Source of the DNA: Candidatus Thalassospirochaeta sargassi
GTDB taxonomy: Bacteria > Spirochaetota > Spirochaetia > UBA9216
Assembly (NCBI GenBank): GCA_028532855.1
Contig: JAQQAL010000011.1
Coordinates: 62,001-126,000 of the forward strand
Length of the DNA: 64,000 nucleotides
Reading direction: 5' to 3'
How positions within the stretch are numbered: position 1 is the stretch's first letter; each line of letters opens with the position of its first letter. A program made the position numbers and the translations under genes. The notes below the pieces were generated by a model that ran no database searches, was not told the origin of the DNA, and saw only the letters and a program-made list of their open reading frames with translations. Below, piece after piece: positions 51,429 through 60,695 of the stretch.

Positions 51429-52991
51429 ATGAAAAAATTGTTTTTCTTTCTATCTTTTTTCCTGTTGTTCACAGCCTTACTAACTGCACAAAAGGGCGAG
51501 CTTATAGCCGTTCCTCATATTGAAGCCTCCGGAACATCAGAAATTGAAGCGGAAACCGCACGAAGCATGTTAGAGATTGGGCTTGTAAAAGCCGGATTAT
51601 ATACCGTAATTGCCAACAACGACATAGAAACAATACTTGAAGCGCAGGCCTTCACTTTAACCGGATGTACCGACGATTCCTGTGCCATCGAAATTGGTAA
51701 GCTGCTTGCTGCTGACAGAATTGTCCTCGGAGAGCTTGTAAGCCTGGGTGATCAGTTTATTCTGAACATTCGCCTGATAAACGTCTCCACCGGTCGCACC
51801 GAAAAGGCCGAATCAATCAGCATGGATTCGCTTGAAGGGCTACAGGACGCCAGTTACCAGGCTGCATACGCCCTGTCGAATCAGAAATATGTTCCGGGCA
51901 TGGAATCAGGAATATCCGAATTCGGAGAACTCTATGTAGAAGCCCCGGATAAGGGCAAACATACTGTCTATATCGACGGAAAGTATAAGGGCGAAAGCCC
52001 GCTGCTTATACAGGAGGTACCCTTCGGTGTCCATCTGCTGCAGGTGAAAAGCGACAGCCTTGAGTACGAATCGGAGATAAACGTATCGACCAAGAAGATT
52101 CAGAAGATTATGGCTGATCCGGACCTGCTCACAGGCAATCTGATTCTTTCACTTAACCCCGATTTTCTCGACGACGTAAAAGTCTACATAGACGGCACCG
52201 AAACAGGGGCAGGCTTGCTTGAAGACCTTAAATCAGGCGCCCGCTTCATCTATGCGGTCGGAGACGGCTGGGCGGGATATGACTATATTGAAATAGTCAC
52301 CGGAAAGACGGCATCAGCGGAACTGAAATTGTATAACGAAATTGGAACCCTGACCGTAAGCCGTGATACGGAAGATGCTGATACGTTATTTAAATTAACA
52401 GATTCAGGAGGCGGAGTAATACCCGTCACCCTGAACGAAGCAGCAGTTCTGCCCACAGGAGAATATACATTCACAATTACGGAGTCGGATTACGAAACAT
52501 ACCGTGAAACAGTATTCCTCAGCAACGGCGACAAAATAAGTCTGACACCAGAGTTATCATACAGCCGGCTTTTTCTGCTCACGCAGGAGCGCGAAATACT
52601 GAACCTTGAACTTGAAAAATTGAGTAAACGTGACCGCTCTTCCCGGGGATGGTTCTGGACGGGAACAGTAATCGGGGGAACAGGCCTTGCTGGCGCCATT
52701 ATATCCGAGATAGCAATTCAGCTGAATATTAAAAATATTGAGGAATCAACCCCGCTTCTTGAAGCGGCAGTTACTGCAGAGGAGGCTGCGGAGTATGGGC
52801 AGAGCATCAGTAACAGTATTAACTTGATAGATCCATCTCTACGGATACTTCGAAACTCCAGCCTGATCACCGGCGGAGTCGGAGCTCTTATCGCCGGGAC
52901 AGCATTGCTTACCAGACCAGATCTGGAGGACAGCAAGGCAAGGCTTGCTGAACTTGATAAAGAAATTTCAAAGGAGGCTGTAAATGAATAG
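51429..52991 (+). CDS. Exported CsgG-like and PEGA-domain protein
   Basis: 520 residues. The signal peptide (KKLFFFLSFFLLFTALLTAQ) precedes a CsgG/DUF2380-like domain (about 22-150: LIAVPHIEASGTSEIEAETA, ALTG-C-DDSCAIEIGKLLAADRIVLGELV, a lipoprotein-assembly-like pattern). A PEGA domain (about 165-230: HTVYIDGKYKGESPLL) and further beta repeats follow. There are two C-terminal hydrophobic segments (about 410-435 and 485-505). Such proteins are common in spirochaetes and probably interact with the envelope. It overlaps the next lipoprotein gene by 8 bases. Confidence 0.72.
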   Translation: MKKLFFFLSFFLLFTALLTAQKGELIAVPHIEASGTSEIEAETARSMLEIGLVKAGLYTVIANNDIETILEAQAFTLTGCTDDSCAIEIGKLLAADRIVLGELVSLGDQFILNIRLINVSTGRTEKAESISMDSLEGLQDASYQAAYALSNQKYVPGMESGISEFGELYVEAPDKGKHTVYIDGKYKGESPLLIQEVPFGVHLLQVKSDSLEYESEINVSTKKIQKIMADPDLLTGNLILSLNPDFLDDVKVYIDGTETGAGLLEDLKSGARFIYAVGDGWAGYDYIEIVTGKTASAELKLYNEIGTLTVSRDTEDADTLFKLTDSGGGVIPVTLNEAAVLPTGEYTFTITESDYETYRETVFLSNGDKISLTPELSYSRLFLLTQEREILNLELEKLSKRDRSSRGWFWTGTVIGGTGLAGAIISEIAIQLNIKNIEESTPLLEAAVTAEEAAEYGQSISNSINLIDPSLRILRNSSLITGGVGALIAGTALLTRPDLEDSKARLAELDKEISKEAVNE

Positions 52992-54459
52992 GAAAATAAT
53001 AATAGCTGCAACATTATTTATTGCAGCAGTATTCAGCCTCATTTATTCATGTGATCTGTTCAGCACTGATTCTTATGATGAAGCGGTTGCCGCTTTTAAC
53101 GAGGTTGACAACCCGCTGTATGGTAATTACTGGAAGAAGCTGACATATACAGGACCTGATCTAACCGATTTAGACGGCGATACTAAGGTTGCTATTGTTG
53201 ATAATGTTTTCTATCTGCTGCAGGACGTAGAGTACGACGATGTATATTCGGATTATCAGTTTTATAAAGTGGATCTCGAAAAAATGGTATCAGAAAAATT
53301 ATCAGAGCCCAAACCGGACAACTTCGAAACAAGCGGGTATAGAACAGAAGGCTTCGAATACCAATCAGTCGAAGACGAGATATTCCTAGCATTCAGCGGA
53401 TGGACGACAGATGAAGAATGGCTTCTTAGTAATTTTGATGTTTTGCATTTTGATTCAGCATCCTTGAAATGGGAATCGGTAATAGATGTTTCAGTTCTCG
53501 GCAGCGGTAATTACTGGAACTCCAGGCTATTTGAAAACTCAGGTAATATTTATTTGATATTGACATATAACCACGATTATGAGACCGGAAATGAAACAGC
53601 TGTATTCAAGTTTGATTCTGTCAGCAGCAGCTTTGTCTTTAAGGAAGCTGTGGAAGGAGACTGTTCTGCATACAACAGCACCGAGCTGATTGTTATGAAA
53701 AACTCGAGCGAAAACATAGAATGCTACCAATATAACTTTACAACCGACAGCTTTTCCTTGATTCCGGTTACCGAACTGAGAACAGTAGACGAATATAACG
53801 AGATCTATGATTACACCGGTTCCTATAATTACCAGCAACAAGAAAACTGGGTATTGACCGAATCGATGCTGATGTATCAGCTGCATTATGATTACCAATG
53901 GGGTCAAACCTCTGGCTTTGGTCCCCTTGTTATCGAATATGTAGATTTCTCGGACGACAACAGCCTCCGGTTTGTTAAACTCGATGAATATGACACAATA
54001 GGCAATTCTCTTTATACCGGTTTTTATGATAACGATATTTATCTGTTGTCTAACAGCGGATATGAGTATACAGATGATATAGAAACTGCAACTGATACTG
54101 ATATCTACAGAATTGATCTGGAAACAATGGAAATAAAGGTGTTTGATGAAATCCCCGACTCCGGTGAATCCAGCTTTCAAAGCGCAGAAATTTTCGTGAA
54201 TGATCTCGAAATGCTGATCTGCCAGACCTCCCATAAGGAGAATTTCATGAGCGACTTCCCCCGGGTAAAATACTATGATCCGGTTACTCAAAGCTGGGAA
54301 AACGTTGGTTATTCCGCCCAGTTTCTCTGGGCCGGCTGGTCGGACAGTCTGCAATGGGGAGGGTTCTATAACGGGAAATACTATAATACAGGAAATGTCG
54401 GCGGCCCTGTGTCCTATAATAACACAATAATGAAATACATCCCGCCTGCCTCATTTTAA
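52984..54459 (+). CDS. Putative lipoprotein with propeller-like repeats
   Basis: 491 residues. The signal ends at lipobox LIYSC (Cys 23). The rest is rich in Tyr, Asp and Ser, with repeated blocks of the form variable strand, YxVDLE or IDLETM, then a turn, reminiscent of Kelch/galactose-oxidase-type beta-propeller repeats. No family was recognised. Probably surface or periplasmic, and co-expressed with the PEGA protein upstream. An intrinsic terminator follows. Confidence 0.62.
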   Translation: MNRKIIIAATLFIAAVFSLIYSCDLFSTDSYDEAVAAFNEVDNPLYGNYWKKLTYTGPDLTDLDGDTKVAIVDNVFYLLQDVEYDDVYSDYQFYKVDLEKMVSEKLSEPKPDNFETSGYRTEGFEYQSVEDEIFLAFSGWTTDEEWLLSNFDVLHFDSASLKWESVIDVSVLGSGNYWNSRLFENSGNIYLILTYNHDYETGNETAVFKFDSVSSSFVFKEAVEGDCSAYNSTELIVMKNSSENIECYQYNFTTDSFSLIPVTELRTVDEYNEIYDYTGSYNYQQQENWVLTESMLMYQLHYDYQWGQTSGFGPLVIEYVDFSDDNSLRFVKLDEYDTIGNSLYTGFYDNDIYLLSNSGYEYTDDIETATDTDIYRIDLETMEIKVFDEIPDSGESSFQSAEIFVNDLEMLICQTSHKENFMSDFPRVKYYDPVTQSWENVGYSAQFLWAGWSDSLQWGGFYNGKYYNTGNVGGPVSYNNTIMKYIPPASF

Positions 54460-54480
54460 TTTACTTTATTAATACACTGA

Positions 54481-54510
54481 GCCCGGGGGCTTCGGCTTCC
54501 GGGTTTTTTT
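54481..54510 (+). terminator. Terminator after the lipoprotein gene
   Basis: CCCGG...CCGGG arms with an inner GGC-TTCG-GCT tetraloop stem, followed by seven T residues (54504-54510). Confidence 0.92.
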
Positions 54511-54531
54511 GATAATTTATAAAAATTTTCA

Positions 54532-54558
54532 GGGCAAAAAAAATAGCCCTTATGGGCT
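54532..54558 (-). terminator. Terminator of the EIIA gene
   Basis: On the minus strand AGCCC-ATAA-GGGCT (54545-54558) is followed by a run of T residues (complement of the A-run 54536-54543). It sits just downstream of the EIIA stop codon. Confidence 0.85.
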
Positions 54559-54564
54559 GTTCTT

Positions 54565-55029
54565 TTAACATTTAACTTCAAGCGCTTCCAGCTCCTGCCG
54601 GAATAAATGTTCTATTTTATGCTGATCTTTCATTTGAAGTATTTTCTCCCGAAATCCATTATCCCTTAATATCCGGCTGAGTTCGGAAATGAGTCGCAGG
54701 TACTCCTGATGACCGTTCTCAGGATTAGCAACAATAAAAAGCAGGTGTACGGGTTTTTTATCAAGTGCTTCGTATTCTATTCCCTCTTTTGAAATCCCAA
54801 GAGCAATGTAGAGTGAATCTACTACATCAGTCTTACCGTGCGCAAAAGCCACACCATGACCGAGTCCGGTCGACAGCTTTTTTTCCCGCTCTACAACTAC
54901 TTCTTCAAAGGCGGAAATATTTTTTATTTGGCGAAACACCGGGGCTTTTGATAAAAGTTCATGAATGGCGGAGTACTTTTCCCTGCTTTCAAGATCACAT
55001 ATTACAGACCCGTCATAAAAAAATTGCAT
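54565..55029 (-). CDS. PTS EIIA domain protein (fructose/nitrogen type, PtsN-like)
   Basis: About 154 residues, a free-standing EIIA of the PtsN/FruA family. The phospho-His is in GLGHGVAFAHGKTD, with flanking segments AFEEVVVEREKKLSTG and KKPVHLLFIVANPENGHQEYLRLISELSRIL. Free-standing EIIA(Ntr) proteins regulate rather than transport. With HPr and HprK encoded at 31-32 kb it probably forms a regulatory PTS; no EI gene is visible. The start at 55029 follows CCGGTGG, while a TTG at 55050 is in frame. Confidence 0.82.
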   Translation of the reverse strand: MQFFYDGSVICDLESREKYSAIHELLSKAPVFRQIKNISAFEEVVVEREKKLSTGLGHGVAFAHGKTDVVDSLYIALGISKEGIEYEALDKKPVHLLFIVANPENGHQEYLRLISELSRILRDNGFREKILQMKDQHKIEHLFRQELEALEVKC

Positions 55030-55143
55030 TACATAACTACCACCGGACAAGCTTAAATAATAATCATCTATTAATCCATAGATTATAATAAAAATCTGAT
55101 GATTTTAATCAGCTGCAGGATTATAAGGGTCCTGTCCGGCCTT

Positions 55144-55182
55144 CATCCTACATTGAAAATATAACTATTTTACTGTAGGATG
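55144..55182. promoter_or_regulatory. Leader hairpin or palindromic operator upstream of purL
   Basis: Arms CATCCTACA (55144-55152) and TGTAGGATG (55174-55182) pair perfectly, with an inner AAAATA/TATTTT stem around a TAAC loop. The 3' arm includes the GTAGGAT region that serves as the purL ribosome site, so folding would hide it. It could equally be a protein-binding palindrome. It does not match the purine riboswitch pattern I know. Confidence 0.55.
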
Positions 55183-55193
55183 GAAACACAATT

Positions 55194-58100
55194 ATGAGAA
55201 TGGAAGTATTTTTCAAGGACCCCGGACTCGACGGCAGATCACATAAGCTCGTCGAAAGTCTACGTACATCCGTTTCCGCATCGATAGAGAATATCTCTAT
55301 CGCGGATATATACATAACCGATTTTGAAGACCTCGATAGAGACACTGCGGAAGGCATTTTTTCCGACCCGGTTGCCCAGAACGTCTGCTTCAATGAAGCT
55401 GCTGCCGATAGGCTTATCGGCACATGGCGTTATCTCTTCGAGATTTCCTACAAAACCGGTGTCACAAACCCGACAGCCATTACGGCGCGGACAGCAATTG
55501 GTGCCGCCGTCGGCAAACCGCTTGAACGCAGAACAATCGTTCAGACCGCAAGACAGCTGATGATTCAATGCTCTGAACTGTCTGAAACGGAGATGGAGAA
55601 ACTTAAAAAGCATCTCTACAACCCTTTGATTGAACAGGCTGTCATTATATCGGACTCGGAATGGTCCGGCGGCAAAAAATTTCCGGAGATCTATCCTGCA
55701 AAGGTTGCTGAGAGCAGTATAGAAATCGAAAAATTCGATGTTACTTCAATGAAGGACGACGAGCTGTTGAAGTTCTCCAAGGATAGGCTGCTTGCTCTGA
55801 CACTTCCGGAGATGTCGGCCGTTAAGGAATACTACAAGCGGCCGGACGTTGTCGAAGCTCGAAAAAAGGCAGGCCTCGGAGCCGCGGCCAGCGATGTTGA
55901 GATAGAGATGATTGCCCAGACCTGGTCTGAGCACTGCAAACATAAAATTCTTAATGCTGCCGTTGAGTACACCGACCTCGACGCCGGAACATCTGAGAAT
56001 ATAAAATCCCTTTTCAAGGAATACATTCGCGATACAACGGATGACATCTCTAAAAAGAAAGATTATCTGCGTTCAGTCTTTCATGACAATTCGGGCGTTA
56101 TTGTTTTCGACGACGAAAACCTCGTATGCTTCAAGGTAGAAACGCATAATTCTCCCTCAGCGCTTGATCCCTATGGCGGAGCCATCACAGGTATCGTCGG
56201 TGTTAACCGAGACATCCTGGGAACAGGCAAGGGCGCCCGACCTATATTCAATACAAACTACCTCTGCTTCGGTGATGTCACAGCAGGCGACGAAGAGATC
56301 CCCGAAGGCCTGCTTCATCCTAAGCAGATAATGGAAGGAGTCCACCGCGGCATCGTCGACGGCGGCAACCAGTCGGGAATTCCTGTTGTCGGCGGCGGAT
56401 TTCTATTTGATGACAGCTACACCGGCAAGCCCCTCGTTTTCTGCGGCACAGGAGGAATCCTTCCAGCCGAAATAGACGGTGAAGGCGCATGGATAAACCA
56501 TGTAGATCCCGGACACAAAGCAGTTATGCTCGGCGGCCGAATAGGTAAAGACGGTATCCACGGCGCGACATTCTCGTCGCTGGCGCTCGATGAAGAGTCT
56601 CCGACATCAGCCGTGCAGATAGGCGATCCGATAACCCAGAAAAAAATGTCCGACTTCCTAATCGAAGCACGCGACAAGGGCCTCTACGCGGGCCTTACCG
56701 ATAACGGTGCTGGCGGCCTGTCGTCATCGCTCGGCGAAATGGCTGAATCATCGGGCGGTATCCGTATAGACCTCGATAAATGCCCGCTCAAATACGCCGG
56801 CCTCGCCCCCTGGGAGATCCTGGTATCAGAGAGCCAGGAGCGAATGAGTCTGGCCATTGCCGATGATACCCTTGAAGAGTTTATCACCCTCGCCGCCGCC
56901 CGCGGTGTTGAGGCTGTTGAAATCGGCGAGTTCACAGACAACGGCTACATCGACCTGCGCTATGGCAACGAGGTAGTCGGCTTGATAGGACTCGATTTTC
57001 TGCACGACGGCCTCCCGAAGATGGAACTGAAAGCTGAATGGAAAAAAGTTCGTACCGAGCTAATTCCGCTTGAGGGAACATCACTCGGAGGCGACGATGC
57101 AGCTGCCAATACAGCAATGCTGCTGAAGCTTCTTGCCGAGCCGAACATTGCCTCCAAGGAGGGGCTTATCAGGCAGTATGACCATGAGGTCCAGGCTCAG
57201 TCGGTAATGAAACCCTTTGTAGGCGTTGAAAACGACGCTCCTTCCGACGGTGCCGTTCTACGGCCCGTACACGACTCAAAGAAGGGAGTTACCGTAACAC
57301 ACGGCGTCTGCCCCCGCTTCGGTGATGCCGACGCATACGATATGGCGGCATGCGGCGTTGATGAAGCGTACAGAGCCCACATAGCAGTTGGGGGCGACCC
57401 GGAGGTAACCTCGGCGCTGGACAACTTCTGCTGGCCCGATCCAGTACAAAGTCCCGAAAATCCGGACGGCGTATTCAGGATGGCTCAGCTTGTACGGGCC
57501 TGTAAGGGCCTGCGCGACACCTGCCTTGCATACGGTATGCCGCTTATTTCCGGAAAGGATTCGATGAAGAACGAATCAAAGATCGGCGGAAAAAAAATTC
57601 CAGTAAGACCTACCCTGCTTGTATCTCAGATGGGACTCATCGAGGATGTCACTAAGTCGGTAACAAGTGATTTCAAGGATGCCGGAGATTTAATCTACCT
57701 TCTCGGAGAAACCAGGGCCGAACTCGGAGGAAGCTTTCTTGAAAAACTTCTTGCAGCGGAAGCCGGAAAAGATACCGATTACAGCAAAGACCCGGACCCC
57801 GACACATTTCACCTCGGACCATGCCCATCGCTGAAGGCTGACGAAGCACTGGAACTGTACAGAAAACTGCACATCGCCATGAAAGAAGGAATTGTAAAAT
57901 CATGTCACGATCTTTCAGACGGCGGTCTTGCAGCGGCAGCGGCTGAATCAGCCCTCGGAGGCAGACTGGGAGCAGAAATTATCCTTGATTCTGCTGTCGG
58001 GGAATTGGAGACGGCACGTGCCCTGTTCAGTGAAACACCCTCCCGATTTATTGCAACCGTCGCGGAGAAAGACCGCCAGCGATTTGAAGAGATCATGTCC

Positions 58101-58238
58101 GGAACAAAAACATCCGAGGCTGGTTTTGTAAGCGGAACGGAAGGTGGTAACAACAGCCTTGTTATAACCCGATACGGTAAAACCTGTCTGGATGTTGAAA
58201 TTGCTGAAATAGAAAGAGCCTGGAAGAGCTTCAATTAA
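55194..58238 (+). CDS. purL: Phosphoribosylformylglycinamidine synthase, synthase subunit
   Basis: 1014 residues, intermediate between small PurL (about 740) and the full-length fused enzyme (about 1300). An N-terminal PurS-like part (EVFFKDPGLDGRSHKLVESL) is followed by a linker and two AIR-synthase-like halves: SEHCKHKILNAAV, FKVETHNSPSALDPYGGAITGIVGVNRDILGTG, TDNGAGGLSSSLGEMAESSGG and SCHDLSDGGLAAAAAESALGG. It makes FGAM from FGAR, ATP and ammonia in purine synthesis. The glutaminase is the separate purQ gene downstream. Hence a PurS-PurL fusion working with PurQ. Confidence 0.92.
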   Translation: MRMEVFFKDPGLDGRSHKLVESLRTSVSASIENISIADIYITDFEDLDRDTAEGIFSDPVAQNVCFNEAAADRLIGTWRYLFEISYKTGVTNPTAITARTAIGAAVGKPLERRTIVQTARQLMIQCSELSETEMEKLKKHLYNPLIEQAVIISDSEWSGGKKFPEIYPAKVAESSIEIEKFDVTSMKDDELLKFSKDRLLALTLPEMSAVKEYYKRPDVVEARKKAGLGAAASDVEIEMIAQTWSEHCKHKILNAAVEYTDLDAGTSENIKSLFKEYIRDTTDDISKKKDYLRSVFHDNSGVIVFDDENLVCFKVETHNSPSALDPYGGAITGIVGVNRDILGTGKGARPIFNTNYLCFGDVTAGDEEIPEGLLHPKQIMEGVHRGIVDGGNQSGIPVVGGGFLFDDSYTGKPLVFCGTGGILPAEIDGEGAWINHVDPGHKAVMLGGRIGKDGIHGATFSSLALDEESPTSAVQIGDPITQKKMSDFLIEARDKGLYAGLTDNGAGGLSSSLGEMAESSGGIRIDLDKCPLKYAGLAPWEILVSESQERMSLAIADDTLEEFITLAAARGVEAVEIGEFTDNGYIDLRYGNEVVGLIGLDFLHDGLPKMELKAEWKKVRTELIPLEGTSLGGDDAAANTAMLLKLLAEPNIASKEGLIRQYDHEVQAQSVMKPFVGVENDAPSDGAVLRPVHDSKKGVTVTHGVCPRFGDADAYDMAACGVDEAYRAHIAVGGDPEVTSALDNFCWPDPVQSPENPDGVFRMAQLVRACKGLRDTCLAYGMPLISGKDSMKNESKIGGKKIPVRPTLLVSQMGLIEDVTKSVTSDFKDAGDLIYLLGETRAELGGSFLEKLLAAEAGKDTDYSKDPDPDTFHLGPCPSLKADEALELYRKLHIAMKEGIVKSCHDLSDGGLAAAAAESALGGRLGAEIILDSAVGELETARALFSETPSRFIATVAEKDRQRFEEIMSGTKTSEAGFVSGTEGGNNSLVITRYGKTCLDVEIAEIERAWKSFN

Positions 58239-58245
58239 ATGAGGA

Positions 58246-59004
58246 ATGGAAAATATGACTGTTAAAACCTGCATAATCACCGGCTTCGGCATCAATTCAG
58301 ACAGAGATCTGGCCGAAGCTTTTAAAATGTCCGGGTCGGAAGTTGAGCTTCTGCATATAAATGATCTTATTGCAAAGCCCTCACACCTTGATGATTTTCA
58401 GATTCTAGGCTTTCCCGGCGGTTTTTCTTTCGGGGATCACCTGGGCTCAGGACTTGTCTTCGCCCATCTTTTTAAGAAACACCTTAAAAACAGCCTGCAG
58501 AAATTCATCGACGAGGGAAAACTTATTATCGGAATCTGCAACGGATTTCAGGTTCTTGTTAAAATGGGTGTACTTCCAAACACCGGTGGAGACTGGAAAC
58601 CGGAGGTAACCCTGGTTCACAACGACTGTGGAACCTTCATTGACGACTGGGTAACCCTTGAGGCTAAACCAGGCTCAAATTGTGTCTGGCTGAAAGATAT
58701 CGAAAGAATCGATCTCCCCATCAGACACGGCGAGGGCCGGTTCATCACTGATGATGAGGCCGTTCTTAATTACCTGAAAGAAAATGATCTTGATGTTCTT
58801 ACCTATTCTGGCTGGAACCCCAACGGGTCGGTTTCCGATATTGCGGGAATTACCGATAAAACGGGAAGGATTCTCGGCCTTATGCCACACCCTGAAGCCT
58901 TTATACATCCTGAAAATCATCCGATGTGGGCCCGTAAAACGATTGACCGTGGCTACGGTTTGGATATAATAAAAAACGGGGTTAACTATTTTAGTCATAA
59001 TTAA
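58246..59004 (+). CDS. purQ: Phosphoribosylformylglycinamidine synthase, glutaminase subunit
   Basis: 252 residues of the class I glutamine amidotransferase fold. The nucleophilic Cys lies in IIGICNGFQVLVKMG, and the His-Glu pair in GLMPHPEAFIHPENHP. It supplies ammonia to PurL. The oxyanion region GFPGGFSFGDHLGSG is typical. It starts 7 bases after purL, which GAGGAATGGAAAAT separates. Together they give a complete FGAM synthase. Confidence 0.95.
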   Translation: MENMTVKTCIITGFGINSDRDLAEAFKMSGSEVELLHINDLIAKPSHLDDFQILGFPGGFSFGDHLGSGLVFAHLFKKHLKNSLQKFIDEGKLIIGICNGFQVLVKMGVLPNTGGDWKPEVTLVHNDCGTFIDDWVTLEAKPGSNCVWLKDIERIDLPIRHGEGRFITDDEAVLNYLKENDLDVLTYSGWNPNGSVSDIAGITDKTGRILGLMPHPEAFIHPENHPMWARKTIDRGYGLDIIKNGVNYFSHN

Positions 59005-59024
59005 TCCGTCAAGGAGTTAGTAAT

Positions 59025-60239
59025 ATGAAAGCAATTGAAATAGCAGACGGCGTCTACCGGGTTGCAGCAAATATCGGCAGCAAAGACCTTTTTGAAGGGA
59101 TCTGGCCCATACCGGATGGCGTTTCGATTAATTCCTATCTTGTAAAAGGTGAGAAAACCGCTCTGATAGACATTGTAAAGGATTGGGATAATGCACTCGA
59201 ACAGGTAAATGAACAGCTTGCTGATGCAGGAAGTTCCGTTGAAAGCATCGACTATCTTATCCTGAACCATATGGAACCGGATCATACCGGCTGGCTGTCC
59301 GAGTTAAAAGCTAAAAATCCGGATGTAAAGATCTACTGTTCAAAAAAATCTGTTCCGCTTATCAAGGCGTTTTATAAAATTGAAGATAACGTCTTTCCGG
59401 TGGGTTCCGGAGACAGCCTCGATCTCGGTGGGGGAAAGATTCTGACATTTGAGGACGCGCCCAATGTTCACTGGCCGGAAACTATGGTGACCTTCGAAAC
59501 ATCAACCGGCGTTCTCTTTTCGTGTGATGCCTTCGGAGCCTTCGGACAGGTTACCGAACATGTCTTCGATGACCAGCTTACGGAGGATGAGGTAGTATTC
59601 CACGAAAATGAGACCAGGCGATATTATTCAAATATCGTTTCAACCTTTTCAGGCTTTGTTCTGAAGGCTATTGATAAACTATCCGGTCTTGATATTAAGG
59701 TTGTTGCCCCCTCACACGGGGTAATTTACCGGAAAAATCCGGGTAAGATTATAGAGCATTACCGCAGGCTTGCATCCTACCATAACGGACCGGCGGAAAA
59801 AGAAATAACATTTATCTGGTCTTCCATGTACGGAAACACCGAAAAACTTGTTGAACCCATTATCAAAGCAGTTGAAGAGGAGGGCGTCAAGATAAATGTA
59901 CACCGTGTACCGCAGGAACATGTATCTTTCGTACTTTCCGACGCCTGGAAATCAGCCGGTCTGATTTTCGGTATGCCGACCTATGAGTACCGGATGTTTC
60001 CGCCGATGTCCTATGTTCTCGATATCTTTGATCGCAGCCATGTAAAGTTTAGAAAAATCTTCCGTTTCGGTTCTTTCGGCTGGTCGGGCGGTGCTCAAAA
60101 GCAGTTTCAAGAGATGACTGAAGGTCTTAAATGGGAATGTATTGAGCCTGTGGAATGGCAGGGCTCAGCTGATGAGGAAACGGTTGCCAGGGCTGTTGAG
60201 CAGGCAAAGATGCTGGCAAGAGAGATTAAGTCTTTATAG
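59025..60239 (+). CDS. Flavodiiron protein (A-type flavoprotein, FprA-like)
   Basis: 404 residues. The N-terminal MBL-fold domain has the di-iron ligands in NHMEPDHTGWL (H-x-E-x-D-H), NVHWPETM, SCDAFGAFG and APSHGVIY, all present. The C-terminal flavodoxin domain (about 255-400) has the FMN loop WSSMYGNTEKL and GMPTYEYRMFPPM. It reduces O2 to water or NO to N2O, taking electrons from rubredoxin or a similar donor. It protects anaerobes against oxygen. AAGGAG precedes the ATG, 20 bases after purQ. Confidence 0.95.
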   Translation: MKAIEIADGVYRVAANIGSKDLFEGIWPIPDGVSINSYLVKGEKTALIDIVKDWDNALEQVNEQLADAGSSVESIDYLILNHMEPDHTGWLSELKAKNPDVKIYCSKKSVPLIKAFYKIEDNVFPVGSGDSLDLGGGKILTFEDAPNVHWPETMVTFETSTGVLFSCDAFGAFGQVTEHVFDDQLTEDEVVFHENETRRYYSNIVSTFSGFVLKAIDKLSGLDIKVVAPSHGVIYRKNPGKIIEHYRRLASYHNGPAEKEITFIWSSMYGNTEKLVEPIIKAVEEEGVKINVHRVPQEHVSFVLSDAWKSAGLIFGMPTYEYRMFPPMSYVLDIFDRSHVKFRKIFRFGSFGWSGGAQKQFQEMTEGLKWECIEPVEWQGSADEETVARAVEQAKMLAREIKSL

Positions 60240-60272
60240 TACGGCAGTACCGTATTTAAACATAATTCATAA

Positions 60273-60325
60273 ACAAAAAAAGCCGTTCGGCCTCCGGATA
60301 TCCCGGAAAGTCGGACGGCTTATTA
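60273..60325 (-). terminator. Terminator between fprA-like and pepD operons
   Basis: AAGCCGT/ACGGCTT outer arms (60280-60286, 60315-60321), extended by wobble pairs and an inner CCGG/CCGG stem. The T-run lies on the minus-strand side (complement of the A-run 60275-60281). It mainly ends the minus-strand operon but may serve both directions. Confidence 0.8.
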
Positions 60326-60357
60326 ATTATAAGAGCTAACATGCTGTACACAGTTTA

Positions 60358-60675
60358 TCAACAGGCTATCAACAACCTGTTTGTTTCTTCATCGAAAACA
60401 AGCAGCGCTTTATCCGGCATTCCGATTTTCAACCAGAGTTTCTGAGACATCTCCAGTTTGTCAGCACCGCATTCATTCAAAAGCATAAGATCAACATTGC
60501 AGAACACCTCGGAACATCCTGTTTTAAACTCTTCAACGCCTGAATTTATACATAGCTGCGGTACATACTTTAATTGCATGAATCCAAGATCAAAACCGGT
60601 ATTGGGATGAATAACGAGTTTATTCACCGGAAAGGCGGTATCGTGAATGATCTTCAACACTCCTGTGCGTTTCAT
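60358..60675 (-). CDS. Small conserved protein of unknown function
   Basis: 105 residues with no recognised domain. It has mixed alpha/beta character, five Cys (LCINSG, TGCSEVFCNVDLMLLNECGADK, LLIAC at the C-terminus) and no signal peptide. It is supported as a gene by a GGGGGAAG ribosome-site-like sequence before its ATG, a 20-base gap to pepD upstream on the same strand, and a terminator just downstream. The C-terminal half (KLWLKIGMPDKALLVFDEETNRLLIAC) is PilZ- or KH-like only in length; I do not assign it. Confidence 0.6.
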   Translation of the reverse strand: MKRTGVLKIIHDTAFPVNKLVIHPNTGFDLGFMQLKYVPQLCINSGVEEFKTGCSEVFCNVDLMLLNECGADKLEMSQKLWLKIGMPDKALLVFDEETNRLLIAC

Positions 60676-60695
60676 CAGCTTCCCCCTGAAATTCT

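Noticed and set aside
55144-55182. Purine riboswitch
   Set aside because: The conserved three-way-junction pattern is absent. Only a single long hairpin is seen.
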